Assembly: GCA_015488885.1 (NCBI GenBank)
Contig: WFMW01000061.1
Span: forward strand, 49,236 to 113,235
DNA: 64,000 bases
Direction: 5' to 3'
From: Gammaproteobacteria bacterium
GTDB taxonomy: Bacteria > Pseudomonadota > Gammaproteobacteria > SZUA-229
The notes under the pieces were generated by a model, which worked only from the letters and a program-made list of their open reading frames with translations, ran no database searches and was not told the origin of the DNA. Below, in pieces: positions 55,744 to 64,000 of the stretch (the stretch's first letter is position 1; each line of letters starts with the position of its first letter). Position numbers and translations under genes: made by a program.

Positions 55744-55868
55744 ATGGAAATGCGAATATTTCTGGGGATTACTGGTTCCCGCTCTCTGCGAAGAAACGAG
55801 ATGAATCATGCCTCTGTAATAATTTTAAATACCGGCAAAATAAAAGATTTCTTTATGGAAGCTAAGAG

Positions 55869-56987
55869 TCAGGCTATTTTTCCATGTATTGTCGATTGCT
55901 GATAAAGCATTTCCAGTTTTGCCGCCACCTTGCTCAGTGCCAGTACCTCCACAGCCGCATTCAGCTTAACCGCCTCACCGGGCATACCCCAGACCACGCT
56001 GCTGCGTTCATCCTGAGCTATAGTTATGGCACCACTATTACGCATTTCCAGCAAACCCTGTGCGCCATCTGCACCCATGCCAGTGAGTAAAACGCCAATC
56101 GCATTCTGCCCAATATTCTGCGCGACTGAACGAAACATGACATCAACCGATGGCTTGTGCCGGTTAACTGCCGGACCATTATTTAAGCGACAGATAAAAC
56201 GCGCACCAGATCGCTCCACCAGTAAATGGTGATCACCAGGTGCAATATAAACATGGCCTGGTAGTATCTGCTGGCCATCTTCCGCCTGACACACGATCAT
56301 GCTAGATTCATGATTAATACGTTCAGCAAAAGGCCTGCTGAACGCTGCAGGAATATGCTGGGTAATAACAATACCGGGCATCGCTGCTGGTAGTGACGAG
56401 ATAACATCACGAATTGCTTCAGTCCCGCCTGTTGAGGCACCAATAGCAATTAATTTATCTGTGGTTTTAAAAGGTGATGGTGGTGCTTTTTTGTTCAACA
56501 CGGCATCTGCAGTTAATTTTTTTGCAACTGTTGATGGCATTGTCCGACTTTTTCTTGCGTAAACTTTTGCACCAGCAGCCACTTTTATTTTTTCAATAAT
56601 TTCTACACTGTAATTTTCCAGTGTATGGGCAATATCAAGTTTCGGTTTGGATACAAAATCTATTGCGCCGGCTTCCAGTGCCTGCAGGGTAATTTCTGCA
56701 CCTTTATCGGTTAAGGATGAAACCATCACCACTGGCATCGGCCTTAATCGCATCAGGTTACGCAGAAAAGTTACTCCATCCATTTTCGGCATTTCCACAT
56801 CAAGAGTTAATACATCAGGATGAAGCTGTTTGATTTTTTCTCTGGCATCATAAGGGTCGCGCGCTGTGCCAACCACTTCTATAGCTTTATCAGTGGCAAT
56901 TATTTCGCTTAACATGCTACGAATTAATGCCGAATCATCAACAACTAATACCCCTATCTTCTTCATCGATACCCCTATCTTCTTCAT
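55869..56987 (-). CDS. cheB: Chemotaxis methylesterase CheB
   Basis: A 372-residue receptor methylesterase/deamidase. The receiver domain (about 10-125) has [13 protein letters not shown] and [15 protein letters not shown]; the C-terminal esterase domain has the catalytic Ser in [11 protein letters not shown], His in [16 protein letters not shown] and Asp in [15 protein letters not shown]. The first seven codons are a perfect copy of the next seven (MKKIGVS then MKKIGVL), giving two possible starts at 56987 and 56966; AAGGAACAG before the first supports its use. Last gene of the che operon, 21 bases after cheD. Confidence 0.95.
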   Translation of the reverse strand: MKKIGVSMKKIGVLVVDDSALIRSMLSEIIATDKAIEVVGTARDPYDAREKIKQLHPDVLTLDVEMPKMDGVTFLRNLMRLRPMPVVMVSSLTDKGAEITLQALEAGAIDFVSKPKLDIAHTLENYSVEIIEKIKVAAGAKVYARKSRTMPSTVAKKLTADAVLNKKAPPSPFKTTDKLIAIGASTGGTEAIRDVISSLPAAMPGIVITQHIPAAFSRPFAERINHESSMIVCQAEDGQQILPGHVYIAPGDHHLLVERSGARFICRLNNGPAVNRHKPSVDVMFRSVAQNIGQNAIGVLLTGMGADGAQGLLEMRNSGAITIAQDERSSVVWGMPGEAVKLNAAVEVLALSKVAAKLEMLYQQSTIHGKIA

Positions 56988-56989
56988 CG
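56948..56989. repeat. 21-bp perfect tandem duplication at the cheB start
   Basis: Two identical 21-base units at 56948-56968 and 56969-56989 (each begins ATACCCCTATCTTC on the + strand). The unit contains the cheB start codon, so the duplication adds seven residues and a second ATG in frame. Confidence 0.95.
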
Positions 56990-57008
56990 TCTGTTCCTTT
57001 ATTGTCCA

Positions 57009-57662
57009 TTAAAACAGGTCGATACTGCCTGCTTCCGGTTCTACAGTAATATTTTTCATATATGATTTTTCGCGTGCAATGACTTTTTCTGTATGCAGAG
57101 AACGTAGCCTTTTAACCCGGGCACGGCCGCTTAAAGGAAAATACATAACCTTACGTGGATATATTTCTGCCACGTCTTCTGCCAGAAGATTTAAACCTTC
57201 TGTATTAATATAATCATTAATAAAGGCAATATTACGTCGCCCAACATCCGATGCCTCACGCATAATCTTTCCACCACCAAATATTTTTATTTCCAGATTT
57301 TCCTTTCTTCCACCATTTTTTAATATCTCGTTAATAAGATGCTCCATCGCAAAGTTACCATAACGGGTAGAGGAAGCAGTATCGGTCGCATGCCAGTGAC
57401 CCAGCTGTTTGCTGTCGCTATTATCCACCGGCAGCATAAAGTGATTCATTCCGCCAACGCTGTTTTTACGGTCACTAATACAGGCTGAAACACAGGACCC
57501 AAGTACAGTAACAACCGCCTCATCATTACGCGTAACATAATATTCACCAGGTAGGATTTTGGCTACACTAATATTGTTTTTCACATCCCAGTAACGTTTT
57601 ATTTGCTTAAAATTAGCTAATGCTGGTGGCAGGATGCTCGTATTACGTTTTGCTAACATCAT
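57009..57662 (-). CDS. cheD: Chemoreceptor glutamine deamidase CheD
   Basis: A 217-residue CheD. The catalytic Cys and His lie in VTVLGSCVSACISD and GGMNHFMLPV; FGGGKIMREASDVGRRNIAF is the third family block. It deamidates receptor glutamines, and in some species it interacts with CheC-type phosphatases. The ATG shares a base with the cheR stop. A long N-terminal extension of about 35 residues precedes the core, and the tail is basic. Confidence 0.94.
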   Translation of the reverse strand: MMLAKRNTSILPPALANFKQIKRYWDVKNNISVAKILPGEYYVTRNDEAVVTVLGSCVSACISDRKNSVGGMNHFMLPVDNSDSKQLGHWHATDTASSTRYGNFAMEHLINEILKNGGRKENLEIKIFGGGKIMREASDVGRRNIAFINDYINTEGLNLLAEDVAEIYPRKVMYFPLSGRARVKRLRSLHTEKVIAREKSYMKNITVEPEAGSIDLF

Positions 57663-58498
57663 TAACCTTGCCTGGTTTTTCTTTTGCTATAAACGGTATT
57701 TCCAATCAGGTCAAAACGCTCTGTTACTTTAAACAGTGCTTCCGAATGGCCGACAAACAGGTAACCTTCCGGGTGCAGATGATCGGCATAACGATCGAAT
57801 AGTTTTGTCTGCGTGGGTTTGTCAAAATATATAACCACATTTCTACAGAAAATAACATCCAGCAGGCCTTTCATTGGCCAGTCGTGCATTAAGTTAAGCT
57901 GTTTAAATATGATCATCTCCTTCAATACTGGATTAATCAGAGCCTTGTCATGATTTCCGCCTCTGCCTTTCAAAAACCACTTTTTTAGTAGTTCACGATC
58001 CATGCCATTGATTCTATCTAGCTTATAAATGCCATGTTTAGCCGTTTCGACAACATTACTATCAATATCTGTTGCCAGTATTTTTACATCCCAGTTATCG
58101 GGCACTACTTTTTTTACCGTCATCGCAATTGAGTATGGTTCTTCGCCTGTCGAACAGCCCGCAGACCAGATACGAAGCTTTCTCGTATCAGCTTTCAATT
58201 TCATTAAATAAGGAAGTACGGTTTGCTGCAGATATTCAAAATGGTGGTTTTCACGAAAAAAACTGGTCAGGTTGGTTGTCATTGCATTGGTAAAATAAAG
58301 CAATTCATCCTCATCACCAGAATCAAGTAACTGGCAGTATTCTGCAAAGTTTTTCAATGACAGTTTACGCAGCCGTTTACTCAACCGGCTATGTATAAGC
58401 TGACGTTTCTCATCGCCCATAGCAATACCACTATGGTTAAATACCTTCTGACGAAGAAAATTAAATTCCCTGTCACCTAATTCAAATCGTGTTTTCAT
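57662..58498 (-). CDS. cheR: Chemoreceptor methyltransferase CheR
   Basis: A 278-residue SAM-dependent methyltransferase acting on receptor glutamates. The N-terminal helical domain contains FNFLRQKVFNHSGIAMGDEK, the SAM site is LRIWSAGCSTGEEPYSIAM, and LDVIFCRNVVIYFDKPTQ is also diagnostic. It should methylate the receptor encoded upstream in the same operon, whose tail carries a WxxF-type CheR tether. It starts 6 bases after the CheZ-like gene and shares a base with cheD. Confidence 0.96.
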   Translation of the reverse strand: MKTRFELGDREFNFLRQKVFNHSGIAMGDEKRQLIHSRLSKRLRKLSLKNFAEYCQLLDSGDEDELLYFTNAMTTNLTSFFRENHHFEYLQQTVLPYLMKLKADTRKLRIWSAGCSTGEEPYSIAMTVKKVVPDNWDVKILATDIDSNVVETAKHGIYKLDRINGMDRELLKKWFLKGRGGNHDKALINPVLKEMIIFKQLNLMHDWPMKGLLDVIFCRNVVIYFDKPTQTKLFDRYADHLHPEGYLFVGHSEALFKVTERFDLIGNTVYSKRKTRQG

Positions 58499-58504
58499 GC
58501 TGCC

Positions 58505-59059
58505 TCAAAATAACTCCACTTCATTTTCCACCTGCTCGGCAACCATCCTGCTGGCCAGCAGTTTATTTTTTACTTCTTCAATACTCATGCCGGCCATAAC
58601 ACAGTCAAACATTTCAATTTCATCCTGAATGCTGTAATTAGCCTTGATATGCTGATGCAACAGCTTCCATTCTGTTAACTGATCAAAACGCCTGTCATCT
58701 TGAATTAATTCACTCAGGCCTGACAGACCATCGGCAACATGATTTAATCGCTGACTTAATTCATCATAAAACTGAAAGGCAAAAATAAAGTTTTTAGTCT
58801 GACTGGCCGCTTCATCACAGAGTATTTTAATTTCATTTGTCTTGATTTCACCTTCTGTTGCCAGCTCATTACCAATCTTTTCAATTTGGGATAACAGTTC
58901 TTCAAAGGCATGGCCAACAACATCAACTGATTTATCTCCACTGCTTAATGACAGGCTGATCTGCGCAATCGAAACTGTTAGTAGCTTTATCGTGTTATTT
59001 ATCTGACTCCAGGATTGTGTATCTTTCCGTTCCAGATTTGTGGTTTGCTGTGACAACAT
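58505..59059 (-). CDS. Helical che-operon protein, possible CheZ-like phosphatase
   Basis: A 184-residue, almost wholly helical cytosolic protein between the STAS gene and cheR. I do not recognise a named family. Residues 93-107 read FAFQFYDELSQRLNH, where Asp99 and Gln103 reproduce the D-x-x-x-Q spacing of the CheZ catalytic pair (Asp143/Gln147 in E. coli, in FQDLTGQ). The acidic, hydrophobic C-terminal tail (EQVENEVELF) recalls the CheY-binding tail of CheZ. The four-helix size also fits. A CheY-P phosphatase role is therefore plausible but unproven; a structural scaffold is the alternative. Confidence 0.6.
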   Translation of the reverse strand: MLSQQTTNLERKDTQSWSQINNTIKLLTVSIAQISLSLSSGDKSVDVVGHAFEELLSQIEKIGNELATEGEIKTNEIKILCDEAASQTKNFIFAFQFYDELSQRLNHVADGLSGLSELIQDDRRFDQLTEWKLLHQHIKANYSIQDEIEMFDCVMAGMSIEEVKNKLLASRMVAEQVENEVELF

Positions 59060-59087
59060 TTTATTGCTTCCTGTTTATTGCTTTCTA

Positions 59088-59672
59088 TTATATTCCCATC
59101 ACATCTTTTAATGCTGTTTCTGTAACTGCCTGCATCAATGTATCAGACGGCGCTGTCCAGTGTATTTCCCTACCGGCTAATTTTACCGTTTTTACAAAAC
59201 TTAGCAGTAGCTGCAAACCGGCTGTATCAATATCTTCAACCTGTTGTGCTTCTATGGTTATATTTTTATTACTATCTATTAATGCCAGCCAGTCCTGTTT
59301 TAGCTCGGCAACATGTATAATACTAATATCATCACCCAGCACAAGATGTTCACTACCTTTATCTTCTGTCACTTCATCTATACTGGTATCAGCCATGATT
59401 GCTTCCTCTTTTTCACCTGAATATTCATTTGTTTCACTAATATCTGCCGACTGTTTTTCTTTCTTTTGTATTTCTTCTTCAGCTAACACTGCGCTGCTAT
59501 TAATATAATTTTCGGTATTTTTTTCATTCTGAATATTTTTGAATTTCGCGTTAATACTTTCTTCAGCTTTATCCTCACCGTCTATATCCTGTGTCAGCCA
59601 TGCCAGTGGATCATGATCCTGCTTTATTGCTATATTTTTCTTTGATGCTTTATCTTTCCCGTTACTTTTCAT
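59088..59672 (-). CDS. STAS-domain protein with charged N-terminal extension
   Basis: A 194-residue protein: about 110 highly charged, low-complexity residues (Lys, Glu, Asp, Ser) followed by a STAS/MlaB-like domain (about 115-194; LVLGDDISIIHVAELKQDW, VEDIDTAGLQLLLSFVKTV). At the usual phospho-Ser site it has Thr in DIDTAG. The start at 59672 follows GAGGTG, 8 bases away. Small STAS proteins beside parA and cheW are common in gammaproteobacterial che operons. The charged extension is unusual, and its role is unknown. Confidence 0.78.
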   Translation of the reverse strand: MKSNGKDKASKKNIAIKQDHDPLAWLTQDIDGEDKAEESINAKFKNIQNEKNTENYINSSAVLAEEEIQKKEKQSADISETNEYSGEKEEAIMADTSIDEVTEDKGSEHLVLGDDISIIHVAELKQDWLALIDSNKNITIEAQQVEDIDTAGLQLLLSFVKTVKLAGREIHWTAPSDTLMQAVTETALKDVMGI

Positions 59673-59689
59673 CTGTTCACCTCGTGTTT

Positions 59690-60463
59690 TTACCACACTC
59701 TCCCGTGTATTAGATCTTCTGCTAACATTGTATAATCTTCCGCACCATGACTGTGTGGGCTGTATTCAAAAATGGTTTTACCCTGTGCAGGACTTTCCGC
59801 TAGCGCCACCGTTTCTCGTATTGCTGTCGCCAACACTCTACCAGGGAAATAGCCGGTTAATTTTTTCAGCACATCCCGTGCCAGCCGACCACGCGGATGG
59901 AATCGGGTCAGGGTAAACCATGGCGCAATTTTTCTTCGTGTCATTGACTCAAAACTTTTCAGGGTTTGCATAAGTTGTGAGACCCCGCACAATGCCAGGT
60001 AGTCACCTACTACCGGCACCAGAATTTCATCACTGGCAAACAGGGCATTAACTGCCAGCAAACCGGACGCAGGGGGGCAATCAATTAAAACAAAATCCTG
60101 ATCATCGAACTCACCCTGCTGCAAGGCCTGTTTTAATAACCTTCCCCTTGTCGCCCCACCCTGCTGTATATGCTCTACATCATTCAGGTGATCTCCAGCA
60201 GGTATCAAATGAAGATTATCCCTTACCTTATAACTGACCTTATTGATAGCCTCATTTTCCAGTAGCACACTGCCAATGCCTGTTGCCATATTAAAGTTCT
60301 CATCCCTGTTATCCATCGCCAGACTGGTGCTTAAATGTCCCTGTGGATCTAGATCAAGCAATGTAACATGATAATTGCTTCGTGCCAGTGCATGAGCCAG
60401 ATTCACTGATGTTGTCGTTTTACCCACTCCACCCTTCTGATTAATAATAGCTATAATACGCAT
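59690..60463 (-). CDS. parA: ParA-family ATPase of the chemotaxis operon
   Basis: A 257-residue MinD/ParA ATPase. The deviant Walker A is IINQKGGVGKTTTSVNLAHA; DLDPQGHLSTSLA and VLIDCPPASGLLAVNALFAS are the following motifs. In che operons of polar flagellates ParC/ParP and this ParA place chemoreceptor arrays at the pole (Vibrio) or segregate cytosolic clusters (PpfA, Rhodobacter). Position between cheW and a STAS gene supports a localisation role rather than plasmid partition. It follows cheW by 11 bases. Confidence 0.9.
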   Translation of the reverse strand: MRIIAIINQKGGVGKTTTSVNLAHALARSNYHVTLLDLDPQGHLSTSLAMDNRDENFNMATGIGSVLLENEAINKVSYKVRDNLHLIPAGDHLNDVEHIQQGGATRGRLLKQALQQGEFDDQDFVLIDCPPASGLLAVNALFASDEILVPVVGDYLALCGVSQLMQTLKSFESMTRRKIAPWFTLTRFHPRGRLARDVLKKLTGYFPGRVLATAIRETVALAESPAQGKTIFEYSPHSHGAEDYTMLAEDLIHGRVW

Positions 60464-60474
60464 AATATTTTTAT

Positions 60475-61038
60475 TTATTCACCTTGAATTATTTTTTCAT
60501 TTAACAGTTTTTCTATATCCAGTATTACAACCATACGTTCAGGTAGACTAACCAGGCCACGCACATAGTTATATTTTCTTTTACCGTCATTCTCACCTAT
60601 TGCGGGAGGCGATTTTATATTATTAGCATTTACTTCCAGTACATCAGTCACTGTGTCAACGACCAGCCCCAGAGGTATAACTTTATTTTCGTGGCAGGTT
60701 GCAACAATAATTACTACGGTTGTTTCAGTATACATTTTTGCCTGCATATCAAACCGTAAACGCAAATCCATTATCGGTACAATTATTCCACGCAAATCGA
60801 TTACACCTGGCACATAGGCAGGCATATCAGGTACTGGGCGGACACCATTCCAGCCCTTTATTTCCTGTACGCTTAAAATATTTACGCCATATTGTTCACC
60901 AGATAGTTCAAAGGTAAGGTACTGCTGATATTGAACTTTATCCGCTTTAAATCCCGCATCCATGCCACTATCGGTGATACCGTTCTTATTAAGAACGCCT
61001 GCATCATTGTCTACTGCAAGATTACCTGATGCCGACAT
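60475..61038 (-). CDS. cheW: Chemotaxis coupling protein CheW
   Basis: A 187-residue adaptor between receptors and CheA. The CheW fold is evident in YLTFELSGEQYGVNILSVQE, VIDLRGIIVPIMDLRLRF and the C-terminal LPERMVVILDIEKLL. An N-terminal extension of about 40 polar residues precedes the core. The start at 61038 follows GGGAGGAG with a good spacing. It starts 2 bases after the receptor stop. Confidence 0.94.
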   Translation of the reverse strand: MSASGNLAVDNDAGVLNKNGITDSGMDAGFKADKVQYQQYLTFELSGEQYGVNILSVQEIKGWNGVRPVPDMPAYVPGVIDLRGIIVPIMDLRLRFDMQAKMYTETTVVIIVATCHENKVIPLGLVVDTVTDVLEVNANNIKSPPAIGENDGKRKYNYVRGLVSLPERMVVILDIEKLLNEKIIQGE

Positions 61039-61040
61039 CT

Positions 61041-63758
61041 TTAAAACTCCTCCCATTCATCATCTATAACTGGTGCCGCATTCACTGCCATTTTCGCTTT
61101 TTTCGGCTTTTGTCTATGCTGTTTTAACGGGGTATTACTACTTATTGTTTGATGTCCCATGTGATGAGCACTGGTTTCATGGCTATGGCTGGCATTATTA
61201 TCTGTCTCATTTTTAATTCTGCTGGCAATGTCACCTAGATACTCAACGACCTGTTCTGACATATTTGCCACATCATTGAACTTATGTTCTGCTCGAGTTA
61301 AATTCCCCTCATCTTTTTCTTCAACTACTGCTTTAATTGCTGCATGCAAATCAGTATGCACATGTTCCATTTCATTCATACCCGCAAGATGGCCATATTC
61401 TTTTAATGCACCGCCATAAAGCCATTTACCTAACTGACAATCTTTGTGTGAGGAGACTTCTTTGCTAGTTAAAGAGCCCTTGCCATCCAGAAAGTCTCTT
61501 AGTTTTGATTTCCATGCCAGGTGTGCACGTCGCATGGCAGCAAATTCTGCTGCCTGATTTTTTCCTGCTTTTATATCGGTATTAAAAAATGCCATTTGTT
61601 CATTCATCATCCGTGCCTGATCATTGAGTGATTCACTGGCAGCCGAAGTTTGTTCTGCCAGGGCTGCATTCTGTTGCGTCACTTCATCCATCTGGCCAAC
61701 TGCTTTATTTACCTGTTCGATACCAATAGACTGTTCACGTCCGGCAGCGGCAATTTCAGAAACAATATCACCGACTTTTTTCACCGAGGTAACAATCTCA
61801 TCCAGCGTTTCACCTGATTCATTCACCAGTTTAGAACCGACCTGTACTTTGTCCTCACTGTTCTGTATCAGATCGCGAATCTCCTTTGCCGCCTGGGCAC
61901 TACGCTGTGCAAGATTCCTTACTTCTGTTGCCACCACCGCAAACCCCCGTCCCTGTTCACCGGCTCTGGCTGCTTCCACCGAGGCATTTAATGCCAGTAA
62001 ATTTGTCTGGAAGGCAATTTCATTAATCACCCCGATAATATCGGCAATTTTTGCGCTTGACTCATTAATCTCTTCCATTGCCTGAACGGCAGCACTGACA
62101 ACCTGACCGCCTTTTTCTGCCTGCTCACGGGCGCTATTGGCCAGTTGATTAGCCTGCTGTGCGTTATCGGCATTCTCTTTCACTGTGCTGGTAAACTCTT
62201 CCATGCTGGATGCCGTTTCTTCCAGGCTGGCCGCCTGTTCTTCCGTGCGTTGCGACATGCTTGAATTACCAATAGCTATCTCATTTGAAGAGGTCGTTAT
62301 CTGATCGGATGATTCACGTACTGCACCAACTGTCTGTAATAATTGCTCTGCCATTTTATTGATATTATCGGCAACCCGGCGAAACCCCCCATGATAACCG
62401 TCGCTAACGCGTATGCTTAGATCACCCTGCGCCAGAACACTCATCACATCTTCAATTTCTTCCATGCCTTCGGCCACCACGTCAATCATGGCATTGATAT
62501 TATTACTTAAGCCACGCATAAAACCATGCTTGCCCTGCAATGATATTTTACGGTTAAAGACACCCATGGTAACAGCACCAACCACATCATCCACTTCACG
62601 CTCAATAGCAAGTTGTGCAGTAACATCTTTCCATTCTACAGCAGTCCCCAGACGCGTACCCTGTTCATCAAAAACCGGCGTGGCTATTAATTCAAAGTGT
62701 TTCTCCCCAATGACAATCTCTGCATTCAGGGTTTCTTTTAGTTTTTCAATCATCTCCCGCTGATGTTCGGGATGGCTATGGAATACATCCATATTGGCAC
62801 CCAGTAAATTTTCGGCATCAAATTCCGGTAAGGTTTCACGTATGCTGTCCTGTGCATCGCTAAACATCTTTGTCACTGCATCATTCATATAAATAATCGT
62901 ATTATGGTGATCAGCCAGCATCATGCACGTGGTCACATTATTTAGTGCAGTTTCAATGCGCTGACTACGAGTCAAGCTTGTTTGGGTATCGGATAAATCA
63001 AAGCCAAGTTTTATCTGTGTAGTTTTTAATAACTGGCGCAGTTTACCCAGTTCATCATTCCTGGAAATATCGATAATCTGTTCATAGTTGCCCTGCATCA
63101 TCTGCAGCAACACATCGGTGGAATCTGCAATGGAGCGCTGTACCGCTTTAACTCCCAGCCACATAGCAAGAGAGAAGAAGCCAAAGGTCAGTGTATCAAC
63201 AACCGGGGTAAAAAAACTGCCATCCCATTTGTAGATTATTGAGGCTGTTAATAAAACTGCGGCAACCGCCATAAAGCTATACAGTTTTTTCATCATCGGC
63301 CAGTCCATAATCCGGTCACGCAATCCGGTTTTTACCAGCGGTATTTTATTATCAAGACCAACACTGGCATATAATGCTTCGGCTTCACGAATCTGGGCGG
63401 CAGTAGGTTTGTTTCTGATGGACATATAACCACTAATACTGCCATTCTCATAGACAGGGGTAATATTGGCCTTAACCCAGTAATGGTCACCGTTCTTGCA
63501 CCGGTTTTTGACTATACCCACCCACGGTCTGCCCGCTTTCATTTTCTGCCATAAATCCTCAAACGCTGCTGGCGGCATATCCGGGTGACGCACAATATTA
63601 TGATTTTTTCCTACTAATTCAGCTTCACTGAAACCACTTATATCAATAAAGTCCTGATTGACCGAGGTAATAATCCCCTTGCAATCTGTCATGGAGACAA
63701 TCATCTGATCTTCACCAACGACAACTTCATTTTGCGTTACCGGCATATTTGTTTTCAT
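61041..63758 (-). CDS. Aer-like chemoreceptor: PAS-TM-HAMP-PAS-MA-CZB
   Basis: A 905-residue receptor. An N-terminal Aer-type PAS (about 10-125; [38 protein letters not shown]) is followed by two membrane helices (about 165-215) with almost no periplasmic loop, a HAMP-like part, a second PAS (about 270-385), another HAMP-like segment and the signalling hairpin ([20 protein letters not shown]). After it come a CZB zinc-binding domain ([18 protein letters not shown]) and a His-rich linker. The protein ends DEWEEF, a WxxF tether for CheR/CheB, both encoded in this operon. It probably senses redox, oxygen or a small ligand internally, plus zinc or oxidants via CZB. Confidence 0.93.
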   Translation of the reverse strand: MKTNMPVTQNEVVVGEDQMIVSMTDCKGIITSVNQDFIDISGFSEAELVGKNHNIVRHPDMPPAAFEDLWQKMKAGRPWVGIVKNRCKNGDHYWVKANITPVYENGSISGYMSIRNKPTAAQIREAEALYASVGLDNKIPLVKTGLRDRIMDWPMMKKLYSFMAVAAVLLTASIIYKWDGSFFTPVVDTLTFGFFSLAMWLGVKAVQRSIADSTDVLLQMMQGNYEQIIDISRNDELGKLRQLLKTTQIKLGFDLSDTQTSLTRSQRIETALNNVTTCMMLADHHNTIIYMNDAVTKMFSDAQDSIRETLPEFDAENLLGANMDVFHSHPEHQREMIEKLKETLNAEIVIGEKHFELIATPVFDEQGTRLGTAVEWKDVTAQLAIEREVDDVVGAVTMGVFNRKISLQGKHGFMRGLSNNINAMIDVVAEGMEEIEDVMSVLAQGDLSIRVSDGYHGGFRRVADNINKMAEQLLQTVGAVRESSDQITTSSNEIAIGNSSMSQRTEEQAASLEETASSMEEFTSTVKENADNAQQANQLANSAREQAEKGGQVVSAAVQAMEEINESSAKIADIIGVINEIAFQTNLLALNASVEAARAGEQGRGFAVVATEVRNLAQRSAQAAKEIRDLIQNSEDKVQVGSKLVNESGETLDEIVTSVKKVGDIVSEIAAAGREQSIGIEQVNKAVGQMDEVTQQNAALAEQTSAASESLNDQARMMNEQMAFFNTDIKAGKNQAAEFAAMRRAHLAWKSKLRDFLDGKGSLTSKEVSSHKDCQLGKWLYGGALKEYGHLAGMNEMEHVHTDLHAAIKAVVEEKDEGNLTRAEHKFNDVANMSEQVVEYLGDIASRIKNETDNNASHSHETSAHHMGHQTISSNTPLKQHRQKPKKAKMAVNAAPVIDDEWEEF

Positions 63759-63802
63759 ACTTAACCTCTTTTACAACTATTTGTTAACTTACGTTTTTTA
63801 AC

Positions 63803-64000
63803 TTATTCTTCACTGTCAATCAATGAACCTATTATCTGCTGATCGAGCAACATCACCATGCTGCCCTGGTCAGTATTTTGCTGGTTTTTTTTCTTCTGTG
63901 TTACTATTTTAGTATCAGGCTGAAGATTGTTATTCATATTATTGTTAACGTCAGCGGTTATCAGACCTTTAATAAAAGCGGCTTTAATTCCGTTACCATA
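63803..64000 (-). CDS. C-terminal fragment of an unknown gene (cut by right edge)
   Basis: An open frame enters from the right edge and stops at 63803, giving 65 residues; the gene begins outside the window. The visible part is polar and Asn/Gln/Lys-rich (a KIVTQKKKNQQN stretch) and ends in a hydrophobic-acidic tail (MVMLLDQQIIGSLIDSEE). It lies 44 bases before the receptor start on the same strand, so it is probably the upstream member of the che operon. I cannot assign a family from this fragment. Confidence 0.6.
   Translation of the reverse strand, partial: YGNGIKAAFIKGLITADVNNNMNNNLQPDTKIVTQKKKNQQNTDQGSMVMLLDQQIIGSLIDSEE

Noticed and set aside
55749..55910. A roughly 50-codon + strand frame beside the cheB end.
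   Set aside because: Overlaps cheB antisense, no ribosome site, no similarity.
1..64000. RNA genes, CRISPR arrays, IS elements and integration sites.
   Set aside because: I read for tRNA-like clover leaves, regularly spaced repeats, transposase motifs and flanking inverted repeats and saw none that I could support.

Overview
The window looks like a chromosomal segment of a motile gammaproteobacterium. It is dense with single-copy flagellar and chemotaxis genes, and I see no rRNA, tRNA, IS element, prophage or CRISPR array. The stator genes are of the Na+-driven PomA/PomB type and an NhaA Na+/H+ antiporter is present, so a sodium-cycling aquatic lifestyle is likely (inference). The species cannot be named from the sequence alone.

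Layout. 1-7.9 kb is housekeeping or accessory: the 3' part of a malate dehydrogenase gene, a DUF2288 gene and nhaA in one tight + strand run; two small unknown proteins flanking a strong hairpin; a GNAT acetyltransferase; a translationally coupled ATP-grasp/SerC pair; greB; and an AAA/DUF4143 ATPase. 8-12.2 kb is the filament cluster fliC, fliD, flaG, fliS, fliT (- strand), with three well-formed sigma-28 promoters. 12.4-24.5 kb is a flagellin glycosylation island: a Maf-type transferase on the + strand facing a legionaminic-acid-type set on the - strand (legB, legC, legG, legI, ptmE, legF). Interleaved with that set are a divergent DegT-like protein, a FemAB-like acyltransferase and two methyltransferases. 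The island directly follows flgL. 24.5-34.9 kb is flgBCDEFGHIJKL, read leftwards from a consensus sigma-54 promoter; with the glycan genes it may be one unit of about 20 kb.

35-38 kb holds cheV (-) and flgA, flgM, flgN (+). flgM carries a perfect sigma-28 promoter and cheV a good one. 38.4-51.3 kb holds two related membrane histidine kinases, a soluble hybrid kinase, an OmpR-type regulator, a SPOR-domain membrane protein, a FleQ-like sigma-54 activator without its usual N-terminal domain, and the motA-motB-PilZ operon with its own sigma-28 promoter. 51.4-55.7 kb is a partner-switching module: STAS protein, SpoIIE phosphatase, HATPase kinase and a diguanylate cyclase. It resembles the HsbA/HsbR/HsbD system of Pseudomonas but is split differently. 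55.9-64 kb is a chemotaxis operon: a gene cut by the right edge, an Aer-like receptor, cheW, parA, a STAS protein, a CheZ-like protein, cheR, cheD and cheB.

The promoters fit the usual flagellar hierarchy. A FleQ-type activator with sigma-54 would drive the basal body/hook operon. FlgM/FliA (sigma-28) would then drive filament, stator, cheV and flgM itself. Cyclic-di-GMP input is suggested by the GGDEF enzyme, the PilZ protein and the retained c-di-GMP contact residues of the FleQ-like protein. cheA, cheY, fliA and the export apparatus are not in this window.
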